Both the position numbers and the translations under genes were made by a program. This document shows positions 8,611 through 17,857 of a stretch of 64,000 nucleotides of DNA, piece after piece (positions within the stretch are counted from its first letter, which is position 1; the number at the start of each line of letters is the position of its first letter). The stretch is from Vibrio barjaei (GTDB taxonomy: Bacteria > Pseudomonadota > Gammaproteobacteria > Enterobacterales > Vibrionaceae), in the NCBI RefSeq assembly GCF_001639065.2, contig NZ_LQXO02000045.1, positions 20,947-84,946 on the forward strand. The letters are read 5' to 3'. The notes under the pieces are model-generated. The model was given only the letters and a program-made list of their open reading frames with translations, had not been told where the DNA came from and searched no databases.

Positions 8611-8781
8611 CGCACTTTCTTACAACATTACTCAGCATGCTCAACAAACGATCAAAACATTAACAAATCCATATTATTCATATAGTTAAAAGTGAAAAAT
8701 TAAAGAAAAAGGACACTGATACTTACAATATTTGTGTCCGAATTTTCTAGCAGTCCGCGACCAGACTGATATGATCATCGC

Positions 8782-8868
8782 AAACCAATGAACCTCCAAT
8801 TTTAGACATCCTATTTGTTGGTTAATAAGGCCTATCAGACTCAGCATCTAATAGGCCTTTTAGTTTTT
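8782..8868 (+). ncRNA. candidate small RNA with anti-Shine-Dalgarno loop
   Basis: The gap 8611-8940 lacks a gene but holds what looks like a compact sRNA unit. An extended -10 box TGATATGAT (8767-8775) predicts a start near 8782. The first hairpin pairs AACCAA (8783-8788) with TTGGTT (8818-8823) and exposes CCTCC, which is complementary to a ribosome binding site. A terminator follows: AAGGCCTAT / ATAGGCCTT (8827-8835 and 8851-8859) and then TTTTAGTTTTT. No good -35 box is visible. The alternative is that the second hairpin only terminates mltC. A separate weak stem GGACAC / GTGTCC lies at 8711-8739. Confidence 0.35.
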
Positions 8869-8940
8869 GAGAGCTAGAATCGTAAGGGTTAATGAGCCAC
8901 CAAAAACGCCCGTGTCGCTAACTCTCTAGCGATAATGCGA

Positions 8941-10401
8941 TTAACCGCCAATGAGTGCAGGAATACCAGGCAGTTGACCGACGACCGCCAGCGAACCAAC
9001 ACAAACTACAAATGCCAATCCCGGAATCAGATACTTATCTTTAGCGGATAGTTCTTTTGCTCTCTCTCTATCACCGATAAAGCCCATGTTATCTAGCAGC
9101 ATGGTAGTCGCCCATCCAAATACAGGATTTACAAACGCACACGAGAAAATACAGATACCAGCACTGAGTGAATCTTTGTGTTTATGAATCATCTGCATCC
9201 CTGCTTCAAGTAAAGGCAGGAAGACACCAACAATCAAAGCCACACGAAGTACCGGTTCCCACATCGCCAGATCCATTGGATAACCTAATACGGACGCTAA
9301 GATACACAAGATGCCGGTTAAAAGTGCTCCTCCTGGAATAGGACGTTTAGCGATAGCAGCAGGTATCATGTAAGTCCCCCAAGATGAGGCAAGGTTTCCT
9401 CCTCCTAATAATGCCCCCACACCTTGACGAATTGACGCACCCATCATGGTATCGTCAACATTCATCAATACGCCTTTAGCATCTTTGGGATAGTTCAGCT
9501 CTTGGAATACTCGGTGGCCAAGATAATCTGGTGACCACATTGCCACCGCTAGCAAAGCAAAAGGAGTCACAGCAATATAATGTTCTAGCGTAGGCCAGCC
9601 TAGTTGCCATCCCGTATCTTCACCCCACCAGTAGAAAGGGCTCAAGTGTGGCAAACCAGGCTCTGTCGTAAACGCAAACTCAGCACCCATAATGAACGCT
9701 ACAATCCCTGCTAATGCCGAGCAGAGAGGAATCGCTAACCAACGTTTATTGACCTTGGCAAGGTAAGCGTAGACCAGCACGGTAATCCCAATTACGGCAA
9801 AAGAGATATAGCCGTGCCCACTACTCGCAGCCCAAGCCTCAGTTTTATTAATCTGACTAATTAAACCAACCGCACCTAAGTAAATCAGTAACCCTCCCCG
9901 AACACCGACTCCGGTGAGCGCCATCAATTTCGACCCTCCTTTAGTGAAGGCGAGAATCAAACCGAATAGACACACCATAAGACCTAATGCCAACGGATGC
10001 CCACCAGCCGCAGCAATGAGGGGAATCAAAGGTATCATTGGTCCATGTGTACCAGCTAAGTTCGCATTGGGGTTCAGAATGGCCGAGAACAAAATAACAA
10101 ACAACGCGCCCGCAATTAGAAGTTCATAACGAACATTTTCCGCAACAAACTCAGGGGATAACCCAAACTGAGCTGCAAATGCGGCTACCATTGCGGTTAC
10201 CATGACCACTTTACCTATGGTTGCTGCAATAGCAGGTACCCAGTCTTCTATCTCGACACTGTAATCACGAAAGGGTAAGTGGATCCCCCAACGACGAAAG
10301 CTCATGATTCTTAGATCGTGGTCTAAGAACTCTTCCCTGCTTTCAAACTCCTGCGCTTTTCGGCGCATGTCCCTATAAAACGTCTTACTACTTCCAGACA
10401 T
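8941..10401 (-). CDS. DUF3360 family membrane transporter
   Basis: This is a 486-residue polytopic inner-membrane protein of the DUF3360 family, common in Vibrio and related to the SulP/UraA-type transporter superfamily. A charged cytoplasmic N-terminus of about 50 residues (YRDMRRKAQEFESREEFLD) is followed by about 12-13 hydrophobic segments with characteristic motifs (NPNANLAGTHGPMIPLIPLI, RQGVGALLGGGNLASSWGTY). The substrate is unknown; inorganic anions have been suggested for the group. It is transcribed alone. A hairpin capable of weak termination on this strand lies about 80 bp downstream (8827-8859). Confidence 0.85.
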   Translation of the reverse strand: MSGSSKTFYRDMRRKAQEFESREEFLDHDLRIMSFRRWGIHLPFRDYSVEIEDWVPAIAATIGKVVMVTAMVAAFAAQFGLSPEFVAENVRYELLIAGALFVILFSAILNPNANLAGTHGPMIPLIPLIAAAGGHPLALGLMVCLFGLILAFTKGGSKLMALTGVGVRGGLLIYLGAVGLISQINKTEAWAASSGHGYISFAVIGITVLVYAYLAKVNKRWLAIPLCSALAGIVAFIMGAEFAFTTEPGLPHLSPFYWWGEDTGWQLGWPTLEHYIAVTPFALLAVAMWSPDYLGHRVFQELNYPKDAKGVLMNVDDTMMGASIRQGVGALLGGGNLASSWGTYMIPAAIAKRPIPGGALLTGILCILASVLGYPMDLAMWEPVLRVALIVGVFLPLLEAGMQMIHKHKDSLSAGICIFSCAFVNPVFGWATTMLLDNMGFIGDRERAKELSAKDKYLIPGLAFVVCVGSLAVVGQLPGIPALIGG

Positions 10402-10774
10402 ACATCTCTTTCCTTATTGAGCATGAGGTCGCCCAGCTGAAAAATACATTCAACTTACGCTTGGTATATCAACCTTCAGTTGATACGAGACGACATCCCA
10501 GCCGCTACCTAGCTTCTTCTTTTTGCGCCAGAAGAGTGAATCTACTGTTTGGGTTCCTCATTGGTGATAGTTAAAAAGCTCAAGCGTTTTAACTGAATCC
10601 CTGTAACAACAATGGACAAAATGTAAGCAAAATTTACGACCTGTTTTTTGATTTGAATTAGCGTGAAGCCACTCTTAAAGCGGTAAGGTAGTGTTTTTGC
10701 AGTAGTTGTGACGAAGTGCACAATGAAATACTTTGTGTATCTTGTTGAAATGAAACAGATTTAATAGGGAGTAT
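10402..10774. other. intergenic region between divergent genes
   Basis: This holds the promoters of the DUF3360 gene (minus) and the Cache-PAS-DUF294 gene (plus). A small hairpin, ATCAAC / GTTGAT (10468-10473 and 10479-10484), lies in the leader of the DUF3360 transcript. AGGGAG precedes the ATG at 10775. I see no open reading frame or stronger structure. Confidence 0.4.
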
Positions 10775-13327
10775 ATGAAAATATCGGAGCATGCTAATCG
10801 AACCGAAAAGCTGTATGGAATAAGAGCTGAAGATATTCATAAATGGATTGATGGCTTTTTTGACCACGACCGATTTGAGCACGCATTGAGCAAAGGCCGC
10901 GTCGCTAGCAATGACCCCTACGATCACCGACAGTTTCGTCACTGCAAGGAAGCCTTAGAAGAGGCCTATTCAGAGTTTGAAGGCAAATACAGCCAGCAAA
11001 CTATCCGAGACGTATTCGAGGCTCATATCCGAGACGATTATGACGGATACCTCCCTTCAAGAGCCGACTTCAAAAACAACACATTTAAAGCTAAATACCA
11101 TGAAGCGCGTGAATCAGAAGAGTTACGCGCCGTGCTTAGCGCCAATGAACTCGCTGAGTACTTTGATGGTTTACACGCAAGTAGACAAGAGAGTAATCGA
11201 CTCTTTTCACGCTTTAGCTTGCGGATTGTTGCCCCATCTATAGTGGCGCTGGTTCTGTTTGTATGCGCTACCTTTTTCATGGTTCTGCCGTTTGTGGAAG
11301 AGTCGATGATGAATCAAAAACGGCAAATGTTAGAAGAGTTGACATCGTCAGCTGTTAGCATTGTTGATAGCTATATCGACCTAGAAAAGCGAGATGTCTT
11401 AACTTTGGAAGAGGCGCAATCTCGAGCAGCTACAGAAATTGCAGCTATGCGATATGGCACTGATAATAAAGACTATTTCTTTATCATTGACCTCCACCCT
11501 AACATGATCATGCACCCGTATCGACGAGATTTGACGGGTCAAGATCTCACGAACTATCAAGACAAAGATGGTGTCGCTATTTTTGTCGAATTTACTAAGT
11601 TAGTAGCCGCTAAGCAGCATGGTTTTCTCGAATATCTCTGGCAGTGGAACGACCGCACGAATACCACAGCGCCTAAACTGACCTATGTGCAAGGTGTCAG
11701 TGACTGGCAATGGATTATCGGAACAGGGGTCTATTTTGACGATGTTCAACAAGGGATTGATGATCTAAAGCACACATTAATGAAGATTTTTTCGGTCATT
11801 TTCTTCGGACTTTTGGTTTGCCTCGGATTTATCTTATCGCAGAGCAAAGTCATCGAAAACCGCAAAAAAAGAGCTGAGTTAGCACTGCATGAAGCGAAAG
11901 ACCGCTATAGAGCATTGGTTGAGTCGTCAAACGAAGGTTATATATTGGAAACTGAGGGTAAGATAGTCTATTCCAATGACTGCTTGCAAAGAATAACCGG
12001 ATACAGCGAAACGGAATTACAAGATCACTCTATTTGGAGTCGACTCTTTCCTGAAAGTCCGCAAAATGTGCGCGTCCTCCAACACTTGCTCGCACTGTTT
12101 AACAACGCTATAGAACCCAATGAGTTCGAAGCACAACTCCTTACCAAGAGTGGTAACATCGTCGATATTATCTTCAGCTCATCAAGAATTTTTCTATCTG
12201 AAAAACAAGGGCATGTTCTGTCGTTCCGCCCAATCACACGTAAAATCTATGGTGGAAGCTTTGGACTTATTGAACAGGTTAGTCACTATCAAGAGCTAAG
12301 CAGTCAAATCGTCAGAGACATAGAACAGAGTCAATCTCAAGGCCAAACAGTTGAAGCACTCAATCAACTAGCTGAGCTGATTCGAGAGATGATTCAAACT
12401 GGTTCTCGTCCCGATATTTTGCGTCGCACTATTGGCACCGCTTACGACGCAGCTATCCGTCGATTTATCGAGTTAACCATTGATGAACTCGGCGAACCAC
12501 CTGTGCCGTTTTCTTTTATTTCTTTCGGCAGTAATGCACGCCATGATATGACGCTTTTTTCTGACCAAGACAATGCAATCGTCTTTGAAACGCCAGATAC
12601 AGCTGACCTAAAAAGCGTGAGACGTTACTTTTTGCATTTGGCGGAAAATGTCTGTGCCAAGCTCGATCAAGCTGGGTATCGTTATTGTGAAGGGCTCATC
12701 ATGGCCTCAAATCATCAGTGGTGTCTTAGCCAAGAAGAATGGAATATCAATTTCGGCCAGTGGATTCAATACGCCACACCCAAGTCGATACTGGAGCTGA
12801 ACGTCTTTTTTGACATTCGCTCGACCTATGGTGACCAGCGTTTGGTCAATGCTATCCAAGATCATATTCAGGTCTTGCTCAAACAACACCCTGATTTCAT
12901 GTCGGTTTATGCCAAAAACTGTTTAGCACACAAAGTACCTGTCACCCTAACCAAGCAGATAAAGACTGAGAGGCAGCAAGGACAACTGACACTTAATCTA
13001 AAAGAGTGCTTACGACCTATGGAAATTTTCTGCCGGCTGTATGCCCTAAAACATGATATTCGAGAGAGCAATACTGTCTATCGACTAAAGCAGTTGGCGG
13101 CAAAGCATGAAATTGATGCCCTCACTCTTCGAGAAATGCTCTATGTCTTTGACCATATCTGGCAATTGCGCTTCATGAATCAGATTATTGAATACTCAGA
13201 TCTGCGTAAGATCAACGACCAGATAGTATTACAAGACCTCACACCTTTAGAACAACAGCACTTACAAAGCGTTCTTAACCGCATCGCTATCTTCCATCAA
13301 AAGGTACAACAGGACTTTCTAAAATAG
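10775..13327 (+). CDS. Cache-PAS-DUF294 nucleotidyltransferase-like membrane sensor
   Basis: This is an 850-residue membrane signalling protein with an unusual order of parts. Residues 1-147 are a cytoplasmic, His- and acid-rich region I cannot assign (IHKWIDGFFDHDRF). TM1 lies at about 148-172. A periplasmic single Cache domain covers about 185-335 (MRYGTDNKDYFFIIDLHP, HPYRRDLTGQDL). TM2 is at about 338-357 and a PAS domain at about 365-480. The C-terminal half is a GlnD/DUF294-type nucleotidyltransferase with FGSNARHDMTLFSDQDNAIV near residue 584, retaining the Gly-Ser and DQD metal-binding pattern, followed by a helical DUF294 C-terminal domain. No kinase, cyclase or methyl-accepting domain is present. 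The GGDEF-EAL gene begins 60 bp downstream. The substrate is unknown. Confidence 0.85.
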   Translation: MKISEHANRTEKLYGIRAEDIHKWIDGFFDHDRFEHALSKGRVASNDPYDHRQFRHCKEALEEAYSEFEGKYSQQTIRDVFEAHIRDDYDGYLPSRADFKNNTFKAKYHEARESEELRAVLSANELAEYFDGLHASRQESNRLFSRFSLRIVAPSIVALVLFVCATFFMVLPFVEESMMNQKRQMLEELTSSAVSIVDSYIDLEKRDVLTLEEAQSRAATEIAAMRYGTDNKDYFFIIDLHPNMIMHPYRRDLTGQDLTNYQDKDGVAIFVEFTKLVAAKQHGFLEYLWQWNDRTNTTAPKLTYVQGVSDWQWIIGTGVYFDDVQQGIDDLKHTLMKIFSVIFFGLLVCLGFILSQSKVIENRKKRAELALHEAKDRYRALVESSNEGYILETEGKIVYSNDCLQRITGYSETELQDHSIWSRLFPESPQNVRVLQHLLALFNNAIEPNEFEAQLLTKSGNIVDIIFSSSRIFLSEKQGHVLSFRPITRKIYGGSFGLIEQVSHYQELSSQIVRDIEQSQSQGQTVEALNQLAELIREMIQTGSRPDILRRTIGTAYDAAIRRFIELTIDELGEPPVPFSFISFGSNARHDMTLFSDQDNAIVFETPDTADLKSVRRYFLHLAENVCAKLDQAGYRYCEGLIMASNHQWCLSQEEWNINFGQWIQYATPKSILELNVFFDIRSTYGDQRLVNAIQDHIQVLLKQHPDFMSVYAKNCLAHKVPVTLTKQIKTERQQGQLTLNLKECLRPMEIFCRLYALKHDIRESNTVYRLKQLAAKHEIDALTLREMLYVFDHIWQLRFMNQIIEYSDLRKINDQIVLQDLTPLEQQHLQSVLNRIAIFHQKVQQDFLK

Positions 13328-13387
13328 CTCAGCGGTTAGTCTGTATATATTTTTAGCATCTGCTAAATAACCTACTAGACTACCGTT

Positions 13388-15661
13388 ATGAATAGAAGTC
13401 AGCTCATTGTCCCTGTTTTGCTTGCGCTCAGCATCATCTCCGTAGGAAGTTACTGGGTATATTCGTTTGCCAATATCGCACAGCAAGACAAGATGCTTCA
13501 TGCTCAAGAAATCGCCTTTGATAAAGCTCGTGCTATAGAGCTTGAGTTAGCGCAAGCTTTATCTGTAACTAGGGTGCTTGCCTTATTGATATCTCAAGAC
13601 CAAGGTAACGTCGAGGATTTCGAGTTCTACGCCCAAGGGTTGCTGGCTCAGCATCCACTCGTTGACAATATTCAACTTGCCCCAGACGGCATTGTCCAAC
13701 ATATCTACCCACTTCAGGGACATGAAGCCGCCATTGGTCATAACTTACTACTGGATCCTGCAAGAAAAGTGGACGCCCTACGTGCAATCTCAACCCAAAA
13801 ATTAACCTTATCTGGTCCATTTCAACTCAAACAAGGTGGAGTAGCCGTAATTGGCAGGTTACCTATCTTTTCACCCCAACAAAAAGCATTCTGGGGCTTT
13901 GCATCAGCCTTAATCTATTTTGATACTGTTTTGCTCAACGCGGGCCTGCCTTCAGCTGCCGATTCCTACTATTCATTCAATTTGTCCGCTATTGATACCA
14001 CGACAGGTCAAGTGAAAAGTATTGCTGGGATTAAACAACCACTTTCTGACTCGCAAGGTGTTACAACAACCTCCACCATTACTCTGCCAAACCAGCAGTG
14101 GCAATTAGCCATCACCTTACCGACATCAAGATGGGAAAAGTTCTTCCCGCTAGTTAGCTACTTTGTGATTATTTCTGTCGGCATTTGCTCCGGATGGATT
14201 ACCTGGAGATATTTACAACTTCCAGTTCAATTACAACAAGCGGTAAAGAAAAAAACCAAACAGCTGGAGAATCTGTCATTTACCGACAGTGTGACGGGCA
14301 TTGGCAATCGTCGCTTCTTTATGAAGAAGTTAGTCGCGGCACAAGCTCACACGCAAACGACCTTAACTAAAGCGGTACTATTTATCGATCTCAATGACTT
14401 TAAGATCGTTAACGACAGATACGGACATCTATTTGGCGACAAGGTCCTTAAGCTTGTTTCTCAAAGGCTCAAAGCCAATACCGCCCACTCTGATATTACC
14501 GCCCGTGTGGGTGGAGACGAATTTGGTCAGCTACTGTTTGATATAAAAAGTCGCCAACACCTACAAGAGTACATTGAAGGCGTCATTACCTCGCTGAAAG
14601 AACCCATGAACATATCTGGTATCCAAGTGACTGTCTCAGCATCGGTTGGCGTCGCGCTTACCCCTGAGCATGGTCGTCGCGCTACTGAGTTACTTAAGGC
14701 TGCGGATATCGCTATGTATCACGCCAAGCAGGAAAAATATGGGTATCAGTGCTGCTTTTATGACCCCAACATGGCGCAAAAATTCCGTCAAATACCGAAC
14801 TTCAAGCGCGATTTTACTGAGGCACTTTCACATGAACAATTACGCCTCTACTACCAACCTATATACTGCTTACGCAGCCAACATATTGTGCACTATGAAG
14901 CTCTGGTTCGATGGCAACATCCACAAAAAGGCTTGCTTCCACCCAGTGAATTTTTAGAACTCGCTGAACAAGTTAATTTGCTTGTCGAGCTAGAACAGTG
15001 GGTGCTAAACAAAGCATGCGCTGACATTGCAAGACACCGTGAAATTCATGCTCAGGAAGTGTGTATCGCTATCAACATGAGCCCTGACTTTTTGACTAAC
15101 TCAGATCTGCTACAGCAAATTGACAACGCTCTAGCGCGCTATGAACTTCCAACAAATGCGATCAAACTAGAGCTGACCGAGACCAGTGTTCTATCACATC
15201 ATGACTCTGCAATGATGACCCTCACGGCTTTAAGAGAAAAAGGGATCGAAGTGGCTTTGGATGATTTTGGAACCGGCTATAGCTCATTTTCATTGCTGCA
15301 TGAACTTCCTATTCATACGTTAAAACTCGATAAGAGCTTTATCGACAAAATACTCATCGATAGTAAAGATTATTGCGTAGTTGCCAGTATTATCGAACTC
15401 GCGCATAAGCTAAACCTTAACGTTATTGCCGAAGGTATTGAGTCAAAAGAACAACAAGACAAGTTGACATCGTTAGATTGTGACTATGGCCAGGGGTACT
15501 ACTTTTCGCCTCCGCATCCTTTATTTGATAATGAATTACATGCATCGAACTGCGACCAATATGGTTTTTGCAACAAACCTTGTATACCGTCTCATCACCC
15601 AGAACAGCCAACCGCCCCCATTCCGATTTCTTCTGTTTTTAACAAAGCAAATAGAAATTAG
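13388..15661 (+). CDS. CHASE-GGDEF-EAL c-di-GMP turnover protein
   Basis: This is a 757-residue membrane protein that can in principle make and degrade cyclic di-GMP. TM1 is at about 7-28, a periplasmic CHASE-like sensor at about 35-250 and TM2 at about 257-276. The GGDEF domain keeps its active site (RVGGDEFGQLL, about residue 375). The inhibitory I-site has AHSD where RxxD is expected, so product inhibition is probably lost. The EAL domain keeps YEALVRW (about 504), ELTETSVL, DDFGTGYSSFS and VIAEGIE, so phosphodiesterase activity is likely intact. It lies 60 bp after the Cache-PAS-DUF294 gene and probably shares its transcript. The net direction of activity cannot be decided from sequence. 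Confidence 0.92.
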   Translation: MNRSQLIVPVLLALSIISVGSYWVYSFANIAQQDKMLHAQEIAFDKARAIELELAQALSVTRVLALLISQDQGNVEDFEFYAQGLLAQHPLVDNIQLAPDGIVQHIYPLQGHEAAIGHNLLLDPARKVDALRAISTQKLTLSGPFQLKQGGVAVIGRLPIFSPQQKAFWGFASALIYFDTVLLNAGLPSAADSYYSFNLSAIDTTTGQVKSIAGIKQPLSDSQGVTTTSTITLPNQQWQLAITLPTSRWEKFFPLVSYFVIISVGICSGWITWRYLQLPVQLQQAVKKKTKQLENLSFTDSVTGIGNRRFFMKKLVAAQAHTQTTLTKAVLFIDLNDFKIVNDRYGHLFGDKVLKLVSQRLKANTAHSDITARVGGDEFGQLLFDIKSRQHLQEYIEGVITSLKEPMNISGIQVTVSASVGVALTPEHGRRATELLKAADIAMYHAKQEKYGYQCCFYDPNMAQKFRQIPNFKRDFTEALSHEQLRLYYQPIYCLRSQHIVHYEALVRWQHPQKGLLPPSEFLELAEQVNLLVELEQWVLNKACADIARHREIHAQEVCIAINMSPDFLTNSDLLQQIDNALARYELPTNAIKLELTETSVLSHHDSAMMTLTALREKGIEVALDDFGTGYSSFSLLHELPIHTLKLDKSFIDKILIDSKDYCVVASIIELAHKLNLNVIAEGIESKEQQDKLTSLDCDYGQGYYFSPPHPLFDNELHASNCDQYGFCNKPCIPSHHPEQPTAPIPISSVFNKANRN

Positions 15662-15835
15662 ACACTTGGTGACAAGGAGAGCTCTCAACAGGTTACCGCG
15701 TACCCTTGCAATGGAAAAAACTTCTGAACTCCGCTGTTCAATGTGCTAGGATGGCCGACTTTTTATGACGCAGCTCACACTTTGCTCAGCAAAATCGCGT
15801 CGAAATCCACATTGCTCGCTTAACCGCAGCATATA

Positions 15836-17446
15836 GTGAATAGTGATTATTTAATGCTAAATTCTAATACTGTTGAATCGACTTCAGCAGCTTCAAGCTC
15901 AGCGTACGATGCTATCCATCCGCCTGAACGACTGAGACAGCTCGCAACCAAACTGGAAATGAACAACCCAGTGTTTTGGATTAGCGGCTCTTTTCTTACC
16001 CTATTTGTTCTACTTGCCCTTACCCATCCTGTTACTCTTTCTTCTCTGGTCGATTCTGGTTTTCAACTAGCAACTCGTTATTTTGGCGCATTTTGGCAAA
16101 TTTTGTTGTTAGCCAATTTCGTTATTGGCCTCGCACTCTGTTTTGGTCGTACGGGTGATGTGCGCTTAGGTGGTCTCAACACTCCTGATACAACGAATTT
16201 CAAATGGCTATCAATAGTGTTGTGTACACTACTCGCAGGTGGCGGCGTTTTCTGGGCCGCAGCAGAGCCCATCGCACACTTTGTCTCACCTCCACCTTTA
16301 TTTGGCTCACAAGATGCCAAAACCAATGCCATCAACGCACTTTCTCAATCCTTTGTACATTGGGGTTTCTTGGCTTGGGCTGTTTTAGGTTGTTTATCTT
16401 CAATCGTGTTAATGCATCTGCATTACGACAAAGGTTTACCTCTGAAACCGAGAACTTTGCTATACCCGTTACTTGGAGAAAGAGCCATTAAAGGCGGAAT
16501 CGGCAACACGGTGGATGCGCTTAGTATTATCGCGGTTGCCGCTGGCACAATAGGCCCGATTGGTTTTCTGGGGCTGCAAATCAGCTATGCCATGCAAGAA
16601 TTGTTTGGCACAACGGATACCTTCATAACCCAAGCCATTGTTGTGGTCATTGCGATGGTGTTTTATACCCTCTCAGCATTAAGCGGCGTCAATCGCGGTA
16701 TCCAGTTGGTGAGTCGCTATAACATTATTCTGACCGTGGGTCTTATTGTATTTATTCTCTTTGCTGGTCCCACTGGTTTTATTATCGATAGCTATGTTCA
16801 AGGTTTGGGTCAAATGATTGACCAATTTGTTCCAATGGCGCTGTATCGAGGAAACCCTGAGTGGTTAGGTTGGTGGACCGTGTTCTTCTGGGGTTGGTTT
16901 ATTGGCTATGCTCCGATGATGGCGATTTTTATTGCCCGCATTTCCCGTGGCCGCACTATCCGCCAATTAGTACTTGCCATTAGTATCGCCGCTCCACTAG
17001 TAACTTGCTTTTGGTTCACCATTGTCGGTGGTTCTGGACTTGCCTTCGAATTGGAAAATCCTGGTGTGATTCAGGCAGGCTTTGAGGGATTCAATATGCC
17101 AGGGGCACTTTTAGCGATTACACAACAGTTGCCATTCCCGACGCTGATCTCCATTTTATTTTTGATTCTCACCACGACTTTTATTGTCACCACGGGTGAC
17201 TCCATGACTTACACCATCACCATGGTGATCAGTGGAGACAAAGAACCGAACGCGACGATTCGTGCTTTCTGGGGAATCATTATGGGCGCCGTTGCCATTG
17301 TTCTGATTTCGTTAGGCAGTGGTGGGATCTCTGCGTTACAGTCATTTATTGTTATCACCGCAGTGCCTGCCTCTTTCATTATTGCGCCGAGTCTTTGGTA
17401 TGCACCAAAAATTGCAAATCAGATGGCAAAGCAGCAACGACTTTGA
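15836..17446 (+). CDS. BCCT-family betaine/choline/carnitine-type transporter
   Basis: This is a 536-residue secondary transporter with 12 predicted membrane segments. The BCCT hallmarks are FWAAAEP in the third segment and the conserved block WTVFFWGWFIGYAPMMAIFI followed by ARISRGRTIRQ. Members import quaternary ammonium compounds such as glycine betaine, often for osmoprotection. The translation starts at GTG 15836 with about 40 polar residues before the first span, which suggests a cytoplasmic N-terminus. Here FWAAAEP replaces the more common WGxxEP form, so the substrate could differ. A strong terminator follows at 17485. No biosynthetic or catabolic partner is adjacent. Confidence 0.9.
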   Translation: MNSDYLMLNSNTVESTSAASSSAYDAIHPPERLRQLATKLEMNNPVFWISGSFLTLFVLLALTHPVTLSSLVDSGFQLATRYFGAFWQILLLANFVIGLALCFGRTGDVRLGGLNTPDTTNFKWLSIVLCTLLAGGGVFWAAAEPIAHFVSPPPLFGSQDAKTNAINALSQSFVHWGFLAWAVLGCLSSIVLMHLHYDKGLPLKPRTLLYPLLGERAIKGGIGNTVDALSIIAVAAGTIGPIGFLGLQISYAMQELFGTTDTFITQAIVVVIAMVFYTLSALSGVNRGIQLVSRYNIILTVGLIVFILFAGPTGFIIDSYVQGLGQMIDQFVPMALYRGNPEWLGWWTVFFWGWFIGYAPMMAIFIARISRGRTIRQLVLAISIAAPLVTCFWFTIVGGSGLAFELENPGVIQAGFEGFNMPGALLAITQQLPFPTLISILFLILTTTFIVTTGDSMTYTITMVISGDKEPNATIRAFWGIIMGAVAIVLISLGSGGISALQSFIVITAVPASFIIAPSLWYAPKIANQMAKQQRL

Positions 17447-17484
17447 CGCTATAACAAAGTCACCAGCGAGTTAAAACTATTTTA

Positions 17485-17511
17485 CGGCAAGCACTTTACG
17501 CTTGCCGTTTT
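17485..17511 (+). terminator. rho-independent terminator after the BCCT gene
   Basis: A perfect 8-bp stem CGGCAAGC / GCTTGCCG (17485-17492 and 17500-17507) is followed by TTTT. The rest of the gap (17512-17765) has no recognisable gene. Confidence 0.85.
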
Positions 17512-17765
17512 CATTCCACTTATCTGTGTTCTACATTCCCTATTCGTTACAAATTTCCGCCTCCACTTTTGATACATTTCATCATCAGATACATCAGAGT
17601 TATGTCAACTTGTTTCACCTTATGACATCGCGCTCAGCAGCTTTCCATTACTCTTTGTTTATTATAGAAAAATCCGTCTTCTGTCATTATTAACCAGCAC
17701 TTAAACGTCTTTTAACCCAAACACATTTATCTGTTCCCTCCACCGCTTTAGGCTGCGCCTCCTCC

Positions 17766-17825
17766 GTTACCAAAGGTTTGTTTAGGTTCCTGTCTAACCC
17801 CCTAGAACCTAAACATCTTGGTAAC
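17766..17825 (+). repeat. 60-bp composite hairpin upstream of the DUF3332 gene
   Basis: Two nested perfect inverted repeats form one long hairpin. The outer stem is GTTACCAA (17766-17773) with TTGGTAAC (17818-17825). The inner stem is GTTTAGGTTC (17780-17789) with GAACCTAAAC (17805-17814), around a 15-base loop. It ends 32 bp before the ATG at 17858 and has no T-tract, so it is not a simple terminator. It could be a 5' UTR regulatory element, a pair of operator sites or a small mobile-element relic. Confidence 0.6.
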
Positions 17826-17857
17826 GACCAATTTATTATTACTGCTTAGGGCTTGTT

